64,000 bases of DNA from Xanthomonas boreopolis (GCA_014654535.1 BNBA01000002.1:186001-250000), one strand, 5' to 3'; shown: positions 8,988 through 18,910, counted from the stretch's first letter. Translations and numbers: made by a program. The notes: a model not told the origin generated them from the sequence alone.

Positions 8988-9110
8988 ATGATGGTGAAAC
9001 AGCAATCGACGCGCCGCGGCGCGCTTCCGGGCACGACCAGGCATGCGGCGTACCGTCGCAATGCAGGCATCGGTTCGTGGTCGCGGACCGCGAGGAGGGT
9101 CTTCGCATGA
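8988..9110 (+). CDS. possible 40-residue basic small protein or leader coupled to the permease gene
   Basis: A short open frame begins with two ATG codons (8988, 8991) right after a strong purine-rich site GGAGAGGG and encodes 40 residues with nine arginines and one lysine (starts MMVKQQSTRRGALPG, ends WSRTARRVFA). Its TGA stop overlaps the ATG of the permease gene as ATGA, the usual sign of translational coupling. The permease has its own GAGGAGGG site inside this frame. I recognise no family. It could be a real small protein, a leader peptide whose translation opens the permease site, or chance; the ribosome site and exact overlap argue mildly for translation. Confidence 0.35.
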   Translation: MMVKQQSTRRGALPGTTRHAAYRRNAGIGSWSRTARRVFA

Positions 9111-10462
9111 GCGGCCACGATATTCCGCGCAAACGCTATCTGATCCTGTTGATGCTGTTCGTCGTCACCACGATCAACTACGCCGACCGCGCCACGCTTT
9201 CCATCGCCGGCTCATCGGTCCAGAGCGAGTTGGGCATCAGCTCGATCGAGATGGGCTACATCTTCTCCGCATTCGGTTGGGCCTACGTGCTGGGGCAGAT
9301 CCCGGGCGGCTGGTTGCTGGACCGCTTCGGTTCCAAGCGGGTCTACGGCATCTCGATCCTGACCTGGTCGCTGTTCACCCTGCTGCAGGGATTCATCGGC
9401 TGGGTCCCGGTGGCGATGGCGGTGGGCACGCTGTTCGTGCTGCGCTTCCTGGTGGGCATCGCCGAGTCGCCGTCGTTCCCGGGCAACAGCCGCATCGTGG
9501 CGGCGTGGTTCCCGACCAAGGAACGCGGCATGGCGGCTGCGATCTTCAACTCGGCCCAGTATTTCGCCACCGTGGCGTTCGCGCCGTTGATGGGCTGGCT
9601 GGTGCATGCCTGGGGCTGGGAGCACGTGTTCCTGGTGATGGGCGGCGTCGGCGTGGTGATTGCCATCATCTGGAAGCGGGTCATCCACAGCCCGCGCGAG
9701 TATCCGGGGCTGTCGCGGCAGGAGCTGGACTATATCGCCAGCAATGGCGGCCTCGTGGACATGGACAGCGCGTCCAAGGCCGTCAACAAGGCCAAGGGCT
9801 CGCAGTGGCACTACATCAAGCAACTGTTGGGCAACCGCATGCTGCTGGGCGTGTACATCGGCCAGTACTGCATCACCACGCTGACCTATTTCTTCCTGAC
9901 CTGGTTCCCGGTGTACCTGGTCGAGCAGCGCGGCATGTCGATCCTGAAGGCCGGTTTCGTGGCCTCGCTGCCGGCGCTGTGCGGTTTCGCCGGCGGCGTG
10001 CTGGGCGGCTTCATCTCCGACTCGCTGATCCGCCGCGGCTTCTCGCTGACCGCCGCGCGCAAGATCCCGATCGTGGGCGGCATGCTGTTGTCCACGAGCA
10101 TCGTCGGTTGCAACTACGTCAGCGCCGAGTGGATGGTGGTCGGCCTGATGGCGCTGGCCTTCTTCGGCAAGGGCATCGGCGCGCTGGGCTGGGCGGTGGT
10201 GTCGGATACCTCGCCGAAGGAAATCTCCGGCCTGTCCGGCGGCCTGTTCAACACCTTCGGCAATACCGCCGGCATCACCACGCCGATCGTGATCGGCTAC
10301 ATCGTCGCTTCCACCGGCTCGTTCGAATGGGCCCTGGTGTTCGTCGGGATCAGCGCCTTCGTCGCGGTGGTGTCCTATCTGTTCGTCGTGGGCGAGATCA
10401 AGCGGGTCGAGCTGAGGCACCTCGATGGCGCTTCGGGCGCCCCATCCGCCGTTTCGCCCTGA
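9107..10462 (+). CDS. gudP: MFS hexarate permease (GudP/GarP type)
   Basis: A 451-residue inner-membrane transporter of the major facilitator superfamily, anion:cation symporter family, which brings D-glucarate or galactarate in with protons. It opens with KRYLILLMLFVVTTINYADRATLSIAG, where NYADR is the hallmark of this family, followed by FGWAYVLGQIPGGWLLDRFGSK (the inter-helix 2/3 motif) and about twelve hydrophobic helices with a polar central loop near residues 205-240. The ATG at 9107 has a GAGGAGGG site 8 bp upstream and is preferred over an in-frame upstream ATG at 9077. The position inside the island, before gudD, supports sugar diacids as substrate; which of the two is preferred cannot be read. 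Confidence 0.88.
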   Translation: MSGHDIPRKRYLILLMLFVVTTINYADRATLSIAGSSVQSELGISSIEMGYIFSAFGWAYVLGQIPGGWLLDRFGSKRVYGISILTWSLFTLLQGFIGWVPVAMAVGTLFVLRFLVGIAESPSFPGNSRIVAAWFPTKERGMAAAIFNSAQYFATVAFAPLMGWLVHAWGWEHVFLVMGGVGVVIAIIWKRVIHSPREYPGLSRQELDYIASNGGLVDMDSASKAVNKAKGSQWHYIKQLLGNRMLLGVYIGQYCITTLTYFFLTWFPVYLVEQRGMSILKAGFVASLPALCGFAGGVLGGFISDSLIRRGFSLTAARKIPIVGGMLLSTSIVGCNYVSAEWMVVGLMALAFFGKGIGALGWAVVSDTSPKEISGLSGGLFNTFGNTAGITTPIVIGYIVASTGSFEWALVFVGISAFVAVVSYLFVVGEIKRVELRHLDGASGAPSAVSP

Positions 10463-10484
10463 TCTTCCGGTTTCGAGGTAGCCA

Positions 10485-11840
10485 ATGAACATCCCCGCCG
10501 TACACACCACCGCGAGCGCCACGCCGCGCGCCACCGAGATCCGCGTCGTGCCCGTCGCCGGCCAGGACAGCATGCTGCTGAATCTCAGCGGCGCGCACGG
10601 CCCGTACTTCACTCGCAACGTGCTGATCATCAAGGATTCGGCCGGCAACACCGGCCTGGGCGAAGTGCCTGGAGGCGAGGGCATCCGCCGGACGCTCGAG
10701 GACGCCGCTGCGTTGATCGTCGGCCGTCCCATCGCCGACTACCAGCGCATCCTGCGCGAAGTGCGCGAAACCTTCGCCGATCGCGATGCCGGCGGCCGCG
10801 GCCTGCAGACGTTCGACCTGCGCATCACCATCCACGCGGTGACCGCGATCGAGTCGGCGCTGCTGGACCTGCTCGGCCAGTTCCTGGAACTGCCGGTGGC
10901 CGCTTTGCTCGGCGAAGGCCAGCAGCGCGACGCGGTGGAGATGCTGGGCTACCTGTTCTACATCGGCGACCGCACCAGGACCGATCTGGCCTATCGCGAC
11001 GGCCGCGGTGCGCGCGATGCGTGGGAGGCGGTGCGCGACCAGGAAGCGATGACGCCGCAGGCGATCGTGCGGCTGGCCGAGGCGGCCTACGAGAAGTACG
11101 GCTTTCGCGACTTCAAGCTCAAGGGCGGCGTGCTGCGCGGCGCCGAGGAGGTCGAGGCCGTCGTCGCGCTGCACGAGCGTTTTCCTCAGGCGCGGGTGAC
11201 GCTCGATCCCAATGGCGCCTGGTCGCTGAAGGAAGCGATCGCGCTGTGCCGCGACCTGCACGGCGTGCTGGCCTATGCCGAGGACCCGTGCGGTGCCGAG
11301 AACGGCTACTCGGGCCGCGAGGTGATGGCCGAGTTCCGCCGTGCCACCGGCCTGCCGACCGCGACCAACATGATCGCCACCGACTGGCGCCAGATGGGCC
11401 ACGCGATCTCGCTGCAGTCGGTGGACATCCCGCTCGCCGATCCGCATTTCTGGACGATGCAGGGCGCGGTGCGCGTGGCGCAGATGTGCCGCGACTGGGG
11501 CCTGACCTGGGGCTCGCATTCCAACAACCATTTCGACATCTCGCTGGCGATGTTCACCCACGCCGCGGCGGCCGCGCCGGGCAACGTCACCGCCATCGAC
11601 ACCCATTGGATCTGGCAGGACGGCCAGCGCCTGACCCGCGAGCCGCTGAAGATCGAAGGCGGTCTGGTGCGGGTGCCGGAGAGGCCGGGCCTAGGCATCG
11701 AGCTGGACGTCGAAGCGCTGGAAGCCGCGCACGCGGTGTACCAGGGCATGGGGCTGGGCGGGCGTGACGATGCGGCGGCCATGCAGTTCCTGCTGCCCGG
11801 CTGGAGTTTCGACAACAAGCGTCCGTGCATGGTGCGTTGA
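10485..11840 (+). CDS. gudD: D-glucarate dehydratase
   Basis: A 451-residue enolase-superfamily dehydratase that removes water from D-glucarate to give 5-keto-4-deoxyglucarate. The catalytic residues of the family are all present at a constant offset from the E. coli enzyme: the K-x-K pair Lys211/Lys213 in [10 protein letters not shown], metal ligands Asp241 (LDPNGAW) and Glu266 (AEDPCG), Asn295 ([10 protein letters not shown]), Asp319 and the catalytic histidine His345 in GSHSNNHFD. Length is normal. It lies 22 bp after the permease gene and feeds KdgD. Glucarate dehydratases often also take L-idarate. No terminator is obvious after it, only a palindromic repeat. Confidence 0.96.
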   Translation: MNIPAVHTTASATPRATEIRVVPVAGQDSMLLNLSGAHGPYFTRNVLIIKDSAGNTGLGEVPGGEGIRRTLEDAAALIVGRPIADYQRILREVRETFADRDAGGRGLQTFDLRITIHAVTAIESALLDLLGQFLELPVAALLGEGQQRDAVEMLGYLFYIGDRTRTDLAYRDGRGARDAWEAVRDQEAMTPQAIVRLAEAAYEKYGFRDFKLKGGVLRGAEEVEAVVALHERFPQARVTLDPNGAWSLKEAIALCRDLHGVLAYAEDPCGAENGYSGREVMAEFRRATGLPTATNMIATDWRQMGHAISLQSVDIPLADPHFWTMQGAVRVAQMCRDWGLTWGSHSNNHFDISLAMFTHAAAAAPGNVTAIDTHWIWQDGQRLTREPLKIEGGLVRVPERPGLGIELDVEALEAAHAVYQGMGLGGRDDAAAMQFLLPGWSFDNKRPCMVR

Positions 11841-11865
11841 GCATCCGCTGACCAAGCCCCCTTTC

Positions 11866-11928
11866 GCAGGAGCGGCGCGAGCCGCGACGGCTCCATCGAT
11901 GACGCCTCGCGGCTTACGCCGCTCCTGC
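11866..11928. repeat. REP-like palindrome between gudD and the porin gene
   Basis: Arms 11866-11887 (GCAGGAGCGGCGCGAGCCGC...) and 11907-11928 are inverted copies matching at 20 of 22 positions, with a 19-nt loop. It is a typical intergenic GCGGCT-type palindrome and could limit transcription between gudD and the porin or stabilise the upstream mRNA. Short variants of the same motif occur at 36284-36355 and around 58396. Confidence 0.8.
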
Positions 11929-12017
11929 GGCTCGGGTATCGCTCCTTCAAAGCACGACGGGGCGCGCGTTGCGCCACGGCCCGACTGCATCCGCAGTCAC
12001 ACCACATCGGGAGAGGA

Positions 12018-13232
12018 ATGGTGAATCTTCATGCATGCGGGCCCATGCGGCCCTTCGGGAAAACGCTGGTCGGCGCGCTGCTGGCCACATCGACGCTGGG
12101 TGCCGCGGGTATCGCCCAGGCCGAGGTCAAGCTCGACGGTGACGGCTTCAACGCGTCGTCCGACGACGGGCGCTACACGTTCGGCGTACACGGCCGCGTC
12201 CAATTCGATGGCGGCTGGTTCGACAACGACGACCGTGGCGCGGACAACGCCAACGGGACCGAGTTGCGCCGCGTTCGCCTGGCGATCTCCGGCAAGCTCG
12301 ATGACTGGAGCTACCTTGCCGACTTCGATTTCGCCGGGGGCGAGATCACCGGCCAGACCGTGGCGATCTCGCGCGCGCTCGGTCCGGGCACCTGGAGCAT
12401 TGGCCAGATCAAGCCGTTCTTCTCGCTGGAGTACACCACCGACGATTTGTGGGTGTCGATGCAGGAACGCTCCTGGATCAGCGACGTGATGGCGCCGGGG
12501 TATCGCTACGGCACCCAGTGGGTCGGCAACAACGAACACTGGGTATACGGCGTCAATCTCTACAACCAGGCCAACATGGACAGCGATCGCAACAGCGGCG
12601 TGGGCGGTTCCGGCCGCGTGGTGTGGCTGCCGCTGGATCGCGATGCGGGCGTGCTGCACCTGGGCGCGGACGTGGGCCGCGACCAGATCGGGCGCGGGCC
12701 GGACGACGCATACACAGGCACCAGCGCCTCGGTGCGTGCCGCTGGCCACCTGTCCGACCAGTCGCGCTTCACCTTGGTCAAGCTCAACGACGGCCGCGAG
12801 GTGGACATCGACAAGTACGTCGGCGAGTTCGCCTATTCGCGTGGTCCGTTCTACGTGCAGTCCGAGTACGGCAAGTCGCACTACGACGACGGCGCGCAGG
12901 ACGCGGATCTGACCACCGGCTATGCCATCGTCGGCTGGTTCATCACCGGCCAGACCCGTGGCTACGATCGCAAGCGCGCGCGCTTCACCCGGCCTGACGG
13001 GATCGGCCCTGGCGGCGCCTGGGAACTGGCCCTGCGCTACGACATGGCGCAGGGCGAGCAGACCGGCCGCGACATCAAGGTGCAGGCCACGGCGCTGGGC
13101 GTGAACTGGTACGCCTCGCGCAACGTGCTGTTCCGCCTGGACTACATCCACAGCGAGGCCAAGGACCAACTGGCCAATGCCATATTGGACAAGACCAACG
13201 CGGTCACCGGCCGCGTGCAGATCGCGTTCTGA
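12018..13232 (+). CDS. outer-membrane porin, OprO/OprP (phosphate-selective porin) family
   Basis: A 404-residue outer-membrane protein. The N-terminus is a signal peptide ending AQA before EVKLDGDGF (cleavage near residue 35; a later in-frame ATG at 12045 would give a more typical signal length). The mature protein has the family pattern: [19 protein letters not shown], then [17 protein letters not shown] with DFDFAGGEI, and a terminal strand ending in phenylalanine (GRVQIAF), as required for outer-membrane insertion. Members form anion-selective trimers. A GGGAGAGG site precedes the ATG by 1-2 bp. Placed between gudD and garD, it is best explained as the outer-membrane entry route for sugar diacid anions rather than phosphate, an inference from position only. 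Confidence 0.87.
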   Translation: MVNLHACGPMRPFGKTLVGALLATSTLGAAGIAQAEVKLDGDGFNASSDDGRYTFGVHGRVQFDGGWFDNDDRGADNANGTELRRVRLAISGKLDDWSYLADFDFAGGEITGQTVAISRALGPGTWSIGQIKPFFSLEYTTDDLWVSMQERSWISDVMAPGYRYGTQWVGNNEHWVYGVNLYNQANMDSDRNSGVGGSGRVVWLPLDRDAGVLHLGADVGRDQIGRGPDDAYTGTSASVRAAGHLSDQSRFTLVKLNDGREVDIDKYVGEFAYSRGPFYVQSEYGKSHYDDGAQDADLTTGYAIVGWFITGQTRGYDRKRARFTRPDGIGPGGAWELALRYDMAQGEQTGRDIKVQATALGVNWYASRNVLFRLDYIHSEAKDQLANAILDKTNAVTGRVQIAF

Positions 13233-13302
13233 GGTCGCACAATCCGGCGCGTGCCAGGCGGCGGCCCGCGGTATTGAACAGGCAGCAAGCAAGGTGAATC
13301 CG

Positions 13303-14844
13303 ATGTCCACAGTTTCCGCTCGACCGCAATGGCGCAGCATCCAGCTGCGCTCCGAAGACAACGTCGCCGTCGTGGTCAACGACGACGGCGCTCCAGCCGG
13401 TGCGATATTCCAGGACGGCATCGTCGCCGTCGAGGCCATCCCGCAAGGGCACAAAGTCGCACTGGTCGATATCCCCGCCGGCGCGGCGGTCACGCGCTAC
13501 GCCACGCCGATCGGCTATGCCAACCGCGATATCGCGCGCGGGCAGTGGGTGCGCGAGGACATGCTCGACATGCCCGCGGCCCCCGAGCTGGATGCGCTGG
13601 ACCTGAGCCTGCGTCCGGCCCGCCCGGCCGAACCGCTGGAGGGCTATACCTTCGAGGGTTACCGCAACCGCGACGGCAGCGTCGGCACGCGCAACATCCT
13701 CGGCATCATGACCAGCGTGCAGTGCGTGGTCGGCGTGCTCGGCCATGCGGTCGAGCGCATCCGCGCCGAGTTGCTGCCGAAGTATCCGAATGTCGACGAC
13801 GTGGTCGCGATCAACCACGTCTACGGCTGCGGCGTGGCGATCACCGCGCCGGAAGCGATCATCCCGATCCGCACCCTGCGCAACATCGGCCGCAACCCGA
13901 ACTTCGGCGGCCAGGCGCTGATCGTCGGTCTCGGTTGCGAGAAGCTGGTGCCGGAGAAACTGCTGCAGGACGACGCCAGCGCCTACGACGGCGGCGTGTA
14001 TCGCTTGCAGGAAGCGACGATGGGGTTCCAGGACATGGTCGCCTCGATCATGGGGCTGGCCGAGGAACGCCTGAAGCATCTGGACCAGCGCCGCCGCGAG
14101 ACGGTACCCGCATCCGAACTGGTGGTCGGCATGCAATGCGGCGGCAGCGACGCCTTCTCCGGCATCACCGCCAACCCCGCGCTGGGCGTGGCTGCCGACC
14201 TGCTGGTGCGCGCAGGCGCCACGGTGATGTTTTCCGAGAACACCGAGGTGCGCGACGGCATCCACCTGCTGGTGCCGCGCGCCGCCGATGCCGACGTGGC
14301 CAAGGCGCTGGTGCGCGAGATGGACTGGTACGACCGCTATCTCGCGCGCGGCGGCGCCGATCGCAGCGCCAACACCACGCCCGGCAACAAGAAGGGCGGG
14401 CTGTCCAACATCGTCGAGAAGGCGATGGGGTCGATCGCCAAGTCCGGCAGCAGCCCCATCGCCGGCGTGGTGGCGCCGGGCGAGCGGGTCAAGGGGCGTG
14501 GCCTGCAGTACTGCGCCACGCCGGCCAGCGATTTCGTCTGCGGCACCTTGCAGACCGCCGCCGGCATGAACCTGCACATCTTCACCACCGGCCGCGGCAC
14601 CCCTTACGGGCTGGGCATGGTGCCGGTGATCAAGGTGGCGACCCGCAGCGAACTGGCGCGGCGCTGGTCCGACCTGATGGACGTGGATGCAGGCGTGGTC
14701 GCGACCGGCGAAAAGAGCCTGGACGAGCTGGGCTGGGACATCTTCCGCATGTACCTGGACGTGGCCAGCGGCCGCCGGACCTGGGCCGAGCGGCACCGGC
14801 TGCACAACGACCTGGCCTTGTTCAATCCGGCGCCGATCACCTGA
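13303..14844 (+). CDS. garD: galactarate dehydratase
   Basis: A 513-residue UxaA-family dehydratase that converts galactarate to 5-keto-4-deoxyglucarate, joining the GudD route at KdgD. It has the N-terminal SAF-like domain (residues 1-100, including [24 protein letters not shown]), then [17 protein letters not shown], the cysteine-containing HVYGCGVAI, and C-terminal [17 protein letters not shown] and [21 protein letters not shown]. Length is close to the 523 residues of E. coli GarD, and the tail after the UxaA core favours GarD over altronate dehydratase. The start ATG at 13303 matches the family N-terminus. It is the last gene of the island; ridA follows 82 bp later with its own likely promoter. 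Confidence 0.9.
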   Translation: MSTVSARPQWRSIQLRSEDNVAVVVNDDGAPAGAIFQDGIVAVEAIPQGHKVALVDIPAGAAVTRYATPIGYANRDIARGQWVREDMLDMPAAPELDALDLSLRPARPAEPLEGYTFEGYRNRDGSVGTRNILGIMTSVQCVVGVLGHAVERIRAELLPKYPNVDDVVAINHVYGCGVAITAPEAIIPIRTLRNIGRNPNFGGQALIVGLGCEKLVPEKLLQDDASAYDGGVYRLQEATMGFQDMVASIMGLAEERLKHLDQRRRETVPASELVVGMQCGGSDAFSGITANPALGVAADLLVRAGATVMFSENTEVRDGIHLLVPRAADADVAKALVREMDWYDRYLARGGADRSANTTPGNKKGGLSNIVEKAMGSIAKSGSSPIAGVVAPGERVKGRGLQYCATPASDFVCGTLQTAAGMNLHIFTTGRGTPYGLGMVPVIKVATRSELARRWSDLMDVDAGVVATGEKSLDELGWDIFRMYLDVASGRRTWAERHRLHNDLALFNPAPIT

Positions 14845-14888
14845 GCGGCGCACGGCGGGCGGACGTGATCTCGCGGCGCGCGGGCCGA

Positions 14889-14894
14889 TACAAT
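14889..14894 (+). promoter_or_regulatory. putative -10 element for ridA-recG
   Basis: TACAAT lies 33 bp before the ridA ATG and is followed by GCGCG. It resembles the -10 boxes upstream of rpoZ and rpmE2, but I see no good -35 hexamer at the right spacing. It suggests that ridA-recG can be transcribed independently of the sugar-acid operon. Confidence 0.35.
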
Positions 14895-14926
14895 GCGCGT
14901 TCGTTTTCAGCGTCCACGGAGCCGCC

Positions 14927-15310
<384 letters not shown>

Positions 15311-15313
15311 CCG

Positions 15314-17479
15314 GTGCCGCGCGCGCGCGCGCCCTCGCCGAACCTGGCTGCAGCCGGCGACGCGGCACTGACGGTGCTGCCCGGCGTCGGCGCCAAGGTC
15401 GCCGAGAAGCTCGCCGCGCGCGGCATCGCCACCTTGCAGGACCTCTGGCTGCACCTGCCGCTGCGCTACGAGGACCGCACCCGCATCACCCCGATCGCGC
15501 AACTGCAGGCGGGCGTGCCCGCGCAGGTGGAAGGCCGGGTGGAGGCGGTCGAACGCGGCTTCCGCTACCGGCCGATGCTGCGGGTGGCGCTCGCCGACGA
15601 TTCGCGTTCGACGCTGGTGCTGCGCTTCTTCCACTTCCGCGCTGCTCAGGTCGCGCAGTTCGCGCCCGGTGCGCGGGTGCGCGCATTCGGCACGCCCAAG
15701 CCCGGCCAGTACGGCTGGGAGATCGTGCATCCCTCCTACCGCGTGCTCGGCGCCGATGAGCAGCCCGGCCTCGGCGATACGCTCGACCCGGTGTACCCGG
15801 CGATCGAGGGCGTCGGCCCGGCCAGCCTGCGCAAGCTGATCGGCATGGCCCTGGAGCGCCTGCCCGACAGCGCGTCGCTCGAACTGCTGCCCCCGGACTG
15901 GCTGGCCCGGCAACATCTGCCGTCGCTGCGCGACGCGGTGCTGACCATGCACAAGCCGCCGCTCGGCAGCGATACGGGCGCGCTGCTGGCCGGCAAGCAC
16001 CCGGCGCAGCAGCGGCTGGCGATCGAGGAACTGCTCGCGCACCAGCTCAGCCTGCGTCGCCAGCGCATCGCCCTGCAGCGCCACGCGGCATCCGCGCTCG
16101 ATGGCCGCGGCGCGCTGGTGCGCGAGTTGCTGCGCACGCTGCCGTTCCGGCTGACCGGCGCGCAGCAGCGCGTGTTCGAGCAGATCCGGGCCGATCTGGC
16201 GCGACCTTCGCCGATGCTGCGGCTGGTGCAGGGCGACGTCGGCAGCGGCAAGACCGTGGTCGCCGCGCTGGCGGCCTTGCTGGCGGTAGAGCAGGGCAAG
16301 CAGGTCGCGCTCGCGGCGCCGACCGAACTGCTGGCCGAGCAGCATCTCGCCAACCTGCGCACCTGGCTGGAACCGCTGGGAGTGCGCGTGGTCTGGCTGG
16401 CCGGCAAGGTCACCGGCAAGGCGCGCGCCGCGGTGCTCGCGCAGGTCGCCTCCGGCGAGGCGCAGGTCGTGGTCGGCACCCATGCGCTGATGCAAGAGGC
16501 GGTGGTGTTCGACGACCTGGCATTGGCGATCGTCGACGAGCAGCACCGCTTCGGCGTGCACCAGCGCCTGGCGCTGCGCGACAAGGGCGCGGCGACCGGC
16601 CGCGTGCCGCACCAGCTGGTCATGACCGCCACGCCGATCCCGCGCACGCTGGCGATGTCGGCCTACGCCGACCTGGACGTCTCGGCGATCGACGAGCTGC
16701 CGCCCGGCCGCACGCCGGTGCAGACCCTGGTGCTCAGCGCCGAGCGCCGCCCGGAACTGGTCGAGCGCATCCGCGCCGCATGCGCGGAAGGCCGGCAGGT
16801 CTATTGGGTCTGTACCCTGATCGAAGAGGCGGACGAGCCCGCGAAGACCGCGACGGGACCGGCCCGCGCGGGCGGCCGCCCCGCGAACGGCATCGAGGCG
16901 CAGGCCGCGCAGGCCACTTACGAAGCGCTCTCGGCGCAATTGCCCGGCCTGAAGGTCGGGCTCGTGCACGGGCGCATGAAGGCGGCCGAGAAGCAGCAGG
17001 TGATGCAGGCGTTCAAGCAGGGCGAGATCGGCCTGCTGGTCGCCACCACCGTGATCGAGGTCGGCGTGGACGTGCCCAATGCCTCGCTGATGGTGATCGA
17101 GAACGCCGAGCGCCTCGGCCTGGCGCAATTGCACCAGCTGCGCGGCCGGGTCGGGCGCGGCGCCACCGCATCGAGCTGCGTGTTGCTCTACCAGGCGCCG
17201 CTGTCGGCCATGGCGCGGCAACGCCTGGAGACGATGCGCCAGACCAGCGACGGCTTCGTGATCGCGGAAAAGGACCTGGAGCTACGCGGCCCCGGCGAGC
17301 TGCTCGGCACCCGCCAGACCGGCCTGGCCAGCTTCCGCGTGGCCGATCTCGCGCGCGACGCGGCCTTGCTGCCGCGGGTGCAGCGGCTCGCCGAGGACCT
17401 GTTGCGCGACCGTCCCGACATCGCCGACCGCCTGGTCGCGCGCTGGATCGGCGGCGCGGTGCGCTATGCGGCGGCGTGA
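15314..17479 (+). CDS. recG: ATP-dependent DNA helicase RecG
   Basis: RecG remodels stalled replication forks and Holliday junctions by double-strand DNA translocation. The 721-residue protein has the N-terminal wedge (OB-fold) domain with LPLRYEDRT near residue 55, the helicase motif I GDVGSGKT near residues 307-314, motif II DEQHR near 407, motif III MTATPIPRTLAM, and the C-terminal GRVGRG (motif VI) with the QTSDGFVIAEKDLELRGPGE signature. The only start compatible with the ridA spacing is a GTG at 15314. Between motifs III and V it carries a low-complexity stretch (AKTATGPARAGGRPANGIEA) that looks like a lineage-specific insertion in a surface loop. Confidence 0.96.
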   Translation: MPRARAPSPNLAAAGDAALTVLPGVGAKVAEKLAARGIATLQDLWLHLPLRYEDRTRITPIAQLQAGVPAQVEGRVEAVERGFRYRPMLRVALADDSRSTLVLRFFHFRAAQVAQFAPGARVRAFGTPKPGQYGWEIVHPSYRVLGADEQPGLGDTLDPVYPAIEGVGPASLRKLIGMALERLPDSASLELLPPDWLARQHLPSLRDAVLTMHKPPLGSDTGALLAGKHPAQQRLAIEELLAHQLSLRRQRIALQRHAASALDGRGALVRELLRTLPFRLTGAQQRVFEQIRADLARPSPMLRLVQGDVGSGKTVVAALAALLAVEQGKQVALAAPTELLAEQHLANLRTWLEPLGVRVVWLAGKVTGKARAAVLAQVASGEAQVVVGTHALMQEAVVFDDLALAIVDEQHRFGVHQRLALRDKGAATGRVPHQLVMTATPIPRTLAMSAYADLDVSAIDELPPGRTPVQTLVLSAERRPELVERIRAACAEGRQVYWVCTLIEEADEPAKTATGPARAGGRPANGIEAQAAQATYEALSAQLPGLKVGLVHGRMKAAEKQQVMQAFKQGEIGLLVATTVIEVGVDVPNASLMVIENAERLGLAQLHQLRGRVGRGATASSCVLLYQAPLSAMARQRLETMRQTSDGFVIAEKDLELRGPGELLGTRQTGLASFRVADLARDAALLPRVQRLAEDLLRDRPDIADRLVARWIGGAVRYAAA

Positions 17480-17485
17480 GGCCGC

Positions 17486-17548
17486 GATTGGCGATTGGCG
17501 ATTCGCAAAAGCAGGTAGGCTATCCCCGAACCACGAATCGCGAATCAC
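17486..17548. repeat. short degenerate repeat upstream of the nucleoside hydrolase gene
   Basis: The 69-bp gap contains three tandem 7-bp units (GCGATTG, GCGATTG, GCGATTC) at its left and an inverted form (GAATCGCGAATCAC) at its right, ending at the start codon. In design it resembles the larger elements at 4952 and 21338, whose ends are also heptamers, but it is much shorter and diverged. Confidence 0.4.
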
Positions 17549-18487
17549 ATGACCGACAGAATTCCGTTGTTGATCGACACCGACCCGGGCGTGGACGACG
17601 CGCTGGCCCTGCTGATGGCCTTCAACGACCCGCGCCACGACGTCGTGGGCCTCACCATCGCCGCCGGCAATGTCGGCTTGCAGCACACCGTGCGCAATGC
17701 GCTGAAATTGTGCGAAGTGGCCGGGCGCAGCGACGTGCCGGTGTTCGCCGGCTGCCCCGATCCGCTGGTGCACCCGTCGGTGGACGCCGCCCACGTGCAT
17801 GGCATCGATGGCTTCGGCGACGTCGGTTTCGAGCCGGCCGGGTGCCAGGTCGAGGCCGAGCACGCGGCGCTGGCGATCCTGCGCCTGTCGCATGAATACG
17901 CCGGCGACCTGCTGTTCGTCGCGTTGGGGCCGCTGACCAACGTCGCGCTGGCGCTGAAGCTCGACCCGACCTTGCCGCAGCGGATCAAGCGCTTCGTTGT
18001 AATGGGCGGGGCGATCACCGGCCACGGCAACATCACGCCGGCCGCGGAATTCAACATCGCCTTCGACCCGGAGGCGGCCCATATCGTGTTCGGCGCCTTC
18101 CCGCACCTGGAACTGGTCGACTGGGAGGCCACCATCGCCCACGGGCTGCTCCACAGCGACGTCGGGCCGTGGCTGGCCGCACCTTCGCCGCGGGCGCGCT
18201 TCTACGAGGAAATCTCGCGCAAGACCCGGCTCTGGTCGGAGGACAGCCGCGGCGAGTACTGGTACGCCGCCGACGCGCTGGCGATGGCGTACGCACTGCA
18301 GCCGGAAGGCGCCACGCGGCTGGAGCCGCGCCCTGTCTCGATCGAGCTGGCCGGGCGCTTCACCCGCGGCATGACCGTCGTCGACTGGAACCGGCAGGAA
18401 GGAACCGCGGACAACGCCACGCTGCTGATCGGCTACGACCAGGCGCGCTTTCAGGCGCTGGTCAGGGACGCGCTGGCCGCCGGCTGA
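17549..18487 (+). CDS. inosine-uridine preferring nucleoside hydrolase family protein
   Basis: A 312-residue member of the IUNH family, which hydrolyses the N-glycosidic bond of ribonucleosides to base and ribose. The calcium-binding aspartate cluster is intact in LLIDTDPGVDDALAL (Asp10, Asp12, Asp16, Asp17), followed by GLTIAAGNV, VFAGCPDPL, the VALGPLTNVALAL loop, FVVMGGAI and AAEFNIAFDPEAAH. Length is family-typical. Specificity among purine and pyrimidine nucleosides cannot be decided. It sits between recG and rpmE2, and the mRNA probably ends in the tandem hairpins after its stop codon. Confidence 0.9.
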   Translation: MTDRIPLLIDTDPGVDDALALLMAFNDPRHDVVGLTIAAGNVGLQHTVRNALKLCEVAGRSDVPVFAGCPDPLVHPSVDAAHVHGIDGFGDVGFEPAGCQVEAEHAALAILRLSHEYAGDLLFVALGPLTNVALALKLDPTLPQRIKRFVVMGGAITGHGNITPAAEFNIAFDPEAAHIVFGAFPHLELVDWEATIAHGLLHSDVGPWLAAPSPRARFYEEISRKTRLWSEDSRGEYWYAADALAMAYALQPEGATRLEPRPVSIELAGRFTRGMTVVDWNRQEGTADNATLLIGYDQARFQALVRDALAAG

Positions 18488-18510
18488 CGGACGCCGGCCC
18501 TGCTTGCGGG

Positions 18511-18578
18511 GCAGGGCGGCCGTGCAGGCGGTCTTGCCCGCCCTGCAAAGGCCCGCTTGGCTCCGGGGAGGGGCCTTT
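18511..18578 (+). terminator. tandem hairpins after the nucleoside hydrolase gene
   Basis: Two stems follow the stop codon. The first pairs GCAGGGCGG (18511-18519) with its complement at 18538-18546; the second pairs AAAGGCCC (18547-18554) with GGGCCTTT (18571-18578), followed by CCCGG rather than a long U run. They lie before the rpmE2 promoter and probably act together as a weak terminator. Confidence 0.5.
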
Positions 18579-18600
18579 CCCGGACAATCCGGCCGGCGGC

Positions 18601-18630
18601 TTGTGCCGGCCGGCCGGGCATGGCTATAAT
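18601..18630 (+). promoter_or_regulatory. putative sigma-70 promoter of rpmE2
   Basis: TTGTGC at 18601-18606 and a consensus TATAAT at 18625-18630 are separated by 18 bp, 38 bp before the rpmE2 start. It is one of the two best -10 boxes in the window, fitting a strongly expressed ribosomal protein gene. Confidence 0.65.
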
Positions 18631-18667
18631 GCCGCTCTTGTCCAGCAGCCCTTAACGGTGCGAGCCC

Positions 18668-18910
18668 ATGAAGGCCGACATCCATCCGAATTACCGCGAC
18701 GTCGTCTTCCACGACGTGACTTCCGATTTCAAGTTCCTGACCCGTTCCACGATGGCCACCAAGGAAACCATCAAGTGGGAAGACGGCCAGGAATACCCGC
18801 TGATCAAGGTCGAAATCTCCTCGGCTTCGCACCCGTTCTACACGGGCAAGCACAAGGTGATCGACACCAGCGGCCGCATCGACAAGTTCCAGAAGCGCTA
18901 CGCGCGCTGA
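18668..18910 (+). CDS. rpmE2: ribosomal protein L31, type B (zinc-independent)
   Basis: An 80-residue L31 of the long type B form, part of the 50S subunit near the intersubunit bridge. It starts [16 protein letters not shown] and has [29 protein letters not shown] and the C-terminal [12 protein letters not shown]. The zinc-binding CxxC pairs of type A L31 are absent; in many bacteria this paralogue replaces the zinc form when zinc is scarce and is repressed by Zur, but I see no clear Zur box here and the strong promoter suggests it may be the regular L31. A strong terminator follows within 60 bp. Confidence 0.97.
   Translation: MKADIHPNYRDVVFHDVTSDFKFLTRSTMATKETIKWEDGQEYPLIKVEISSASHPFYTGKHKVIDTSGRIDKFQKRYAR

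Noticed and set aside
15314-17479. Possible frameshift in recG because of the odd low-complexity stretch near residue 515
   Set aside because: The frame is continuous and all helicase motifs on both sides are in phase, so it is an insertion rather than an error.
18668-18910. Zur-box upstream of rpmE2
   Set aside because: I looked for a GATATATTATAAC-like dyad in the leader; only the plain TATAAT promoter is visible.
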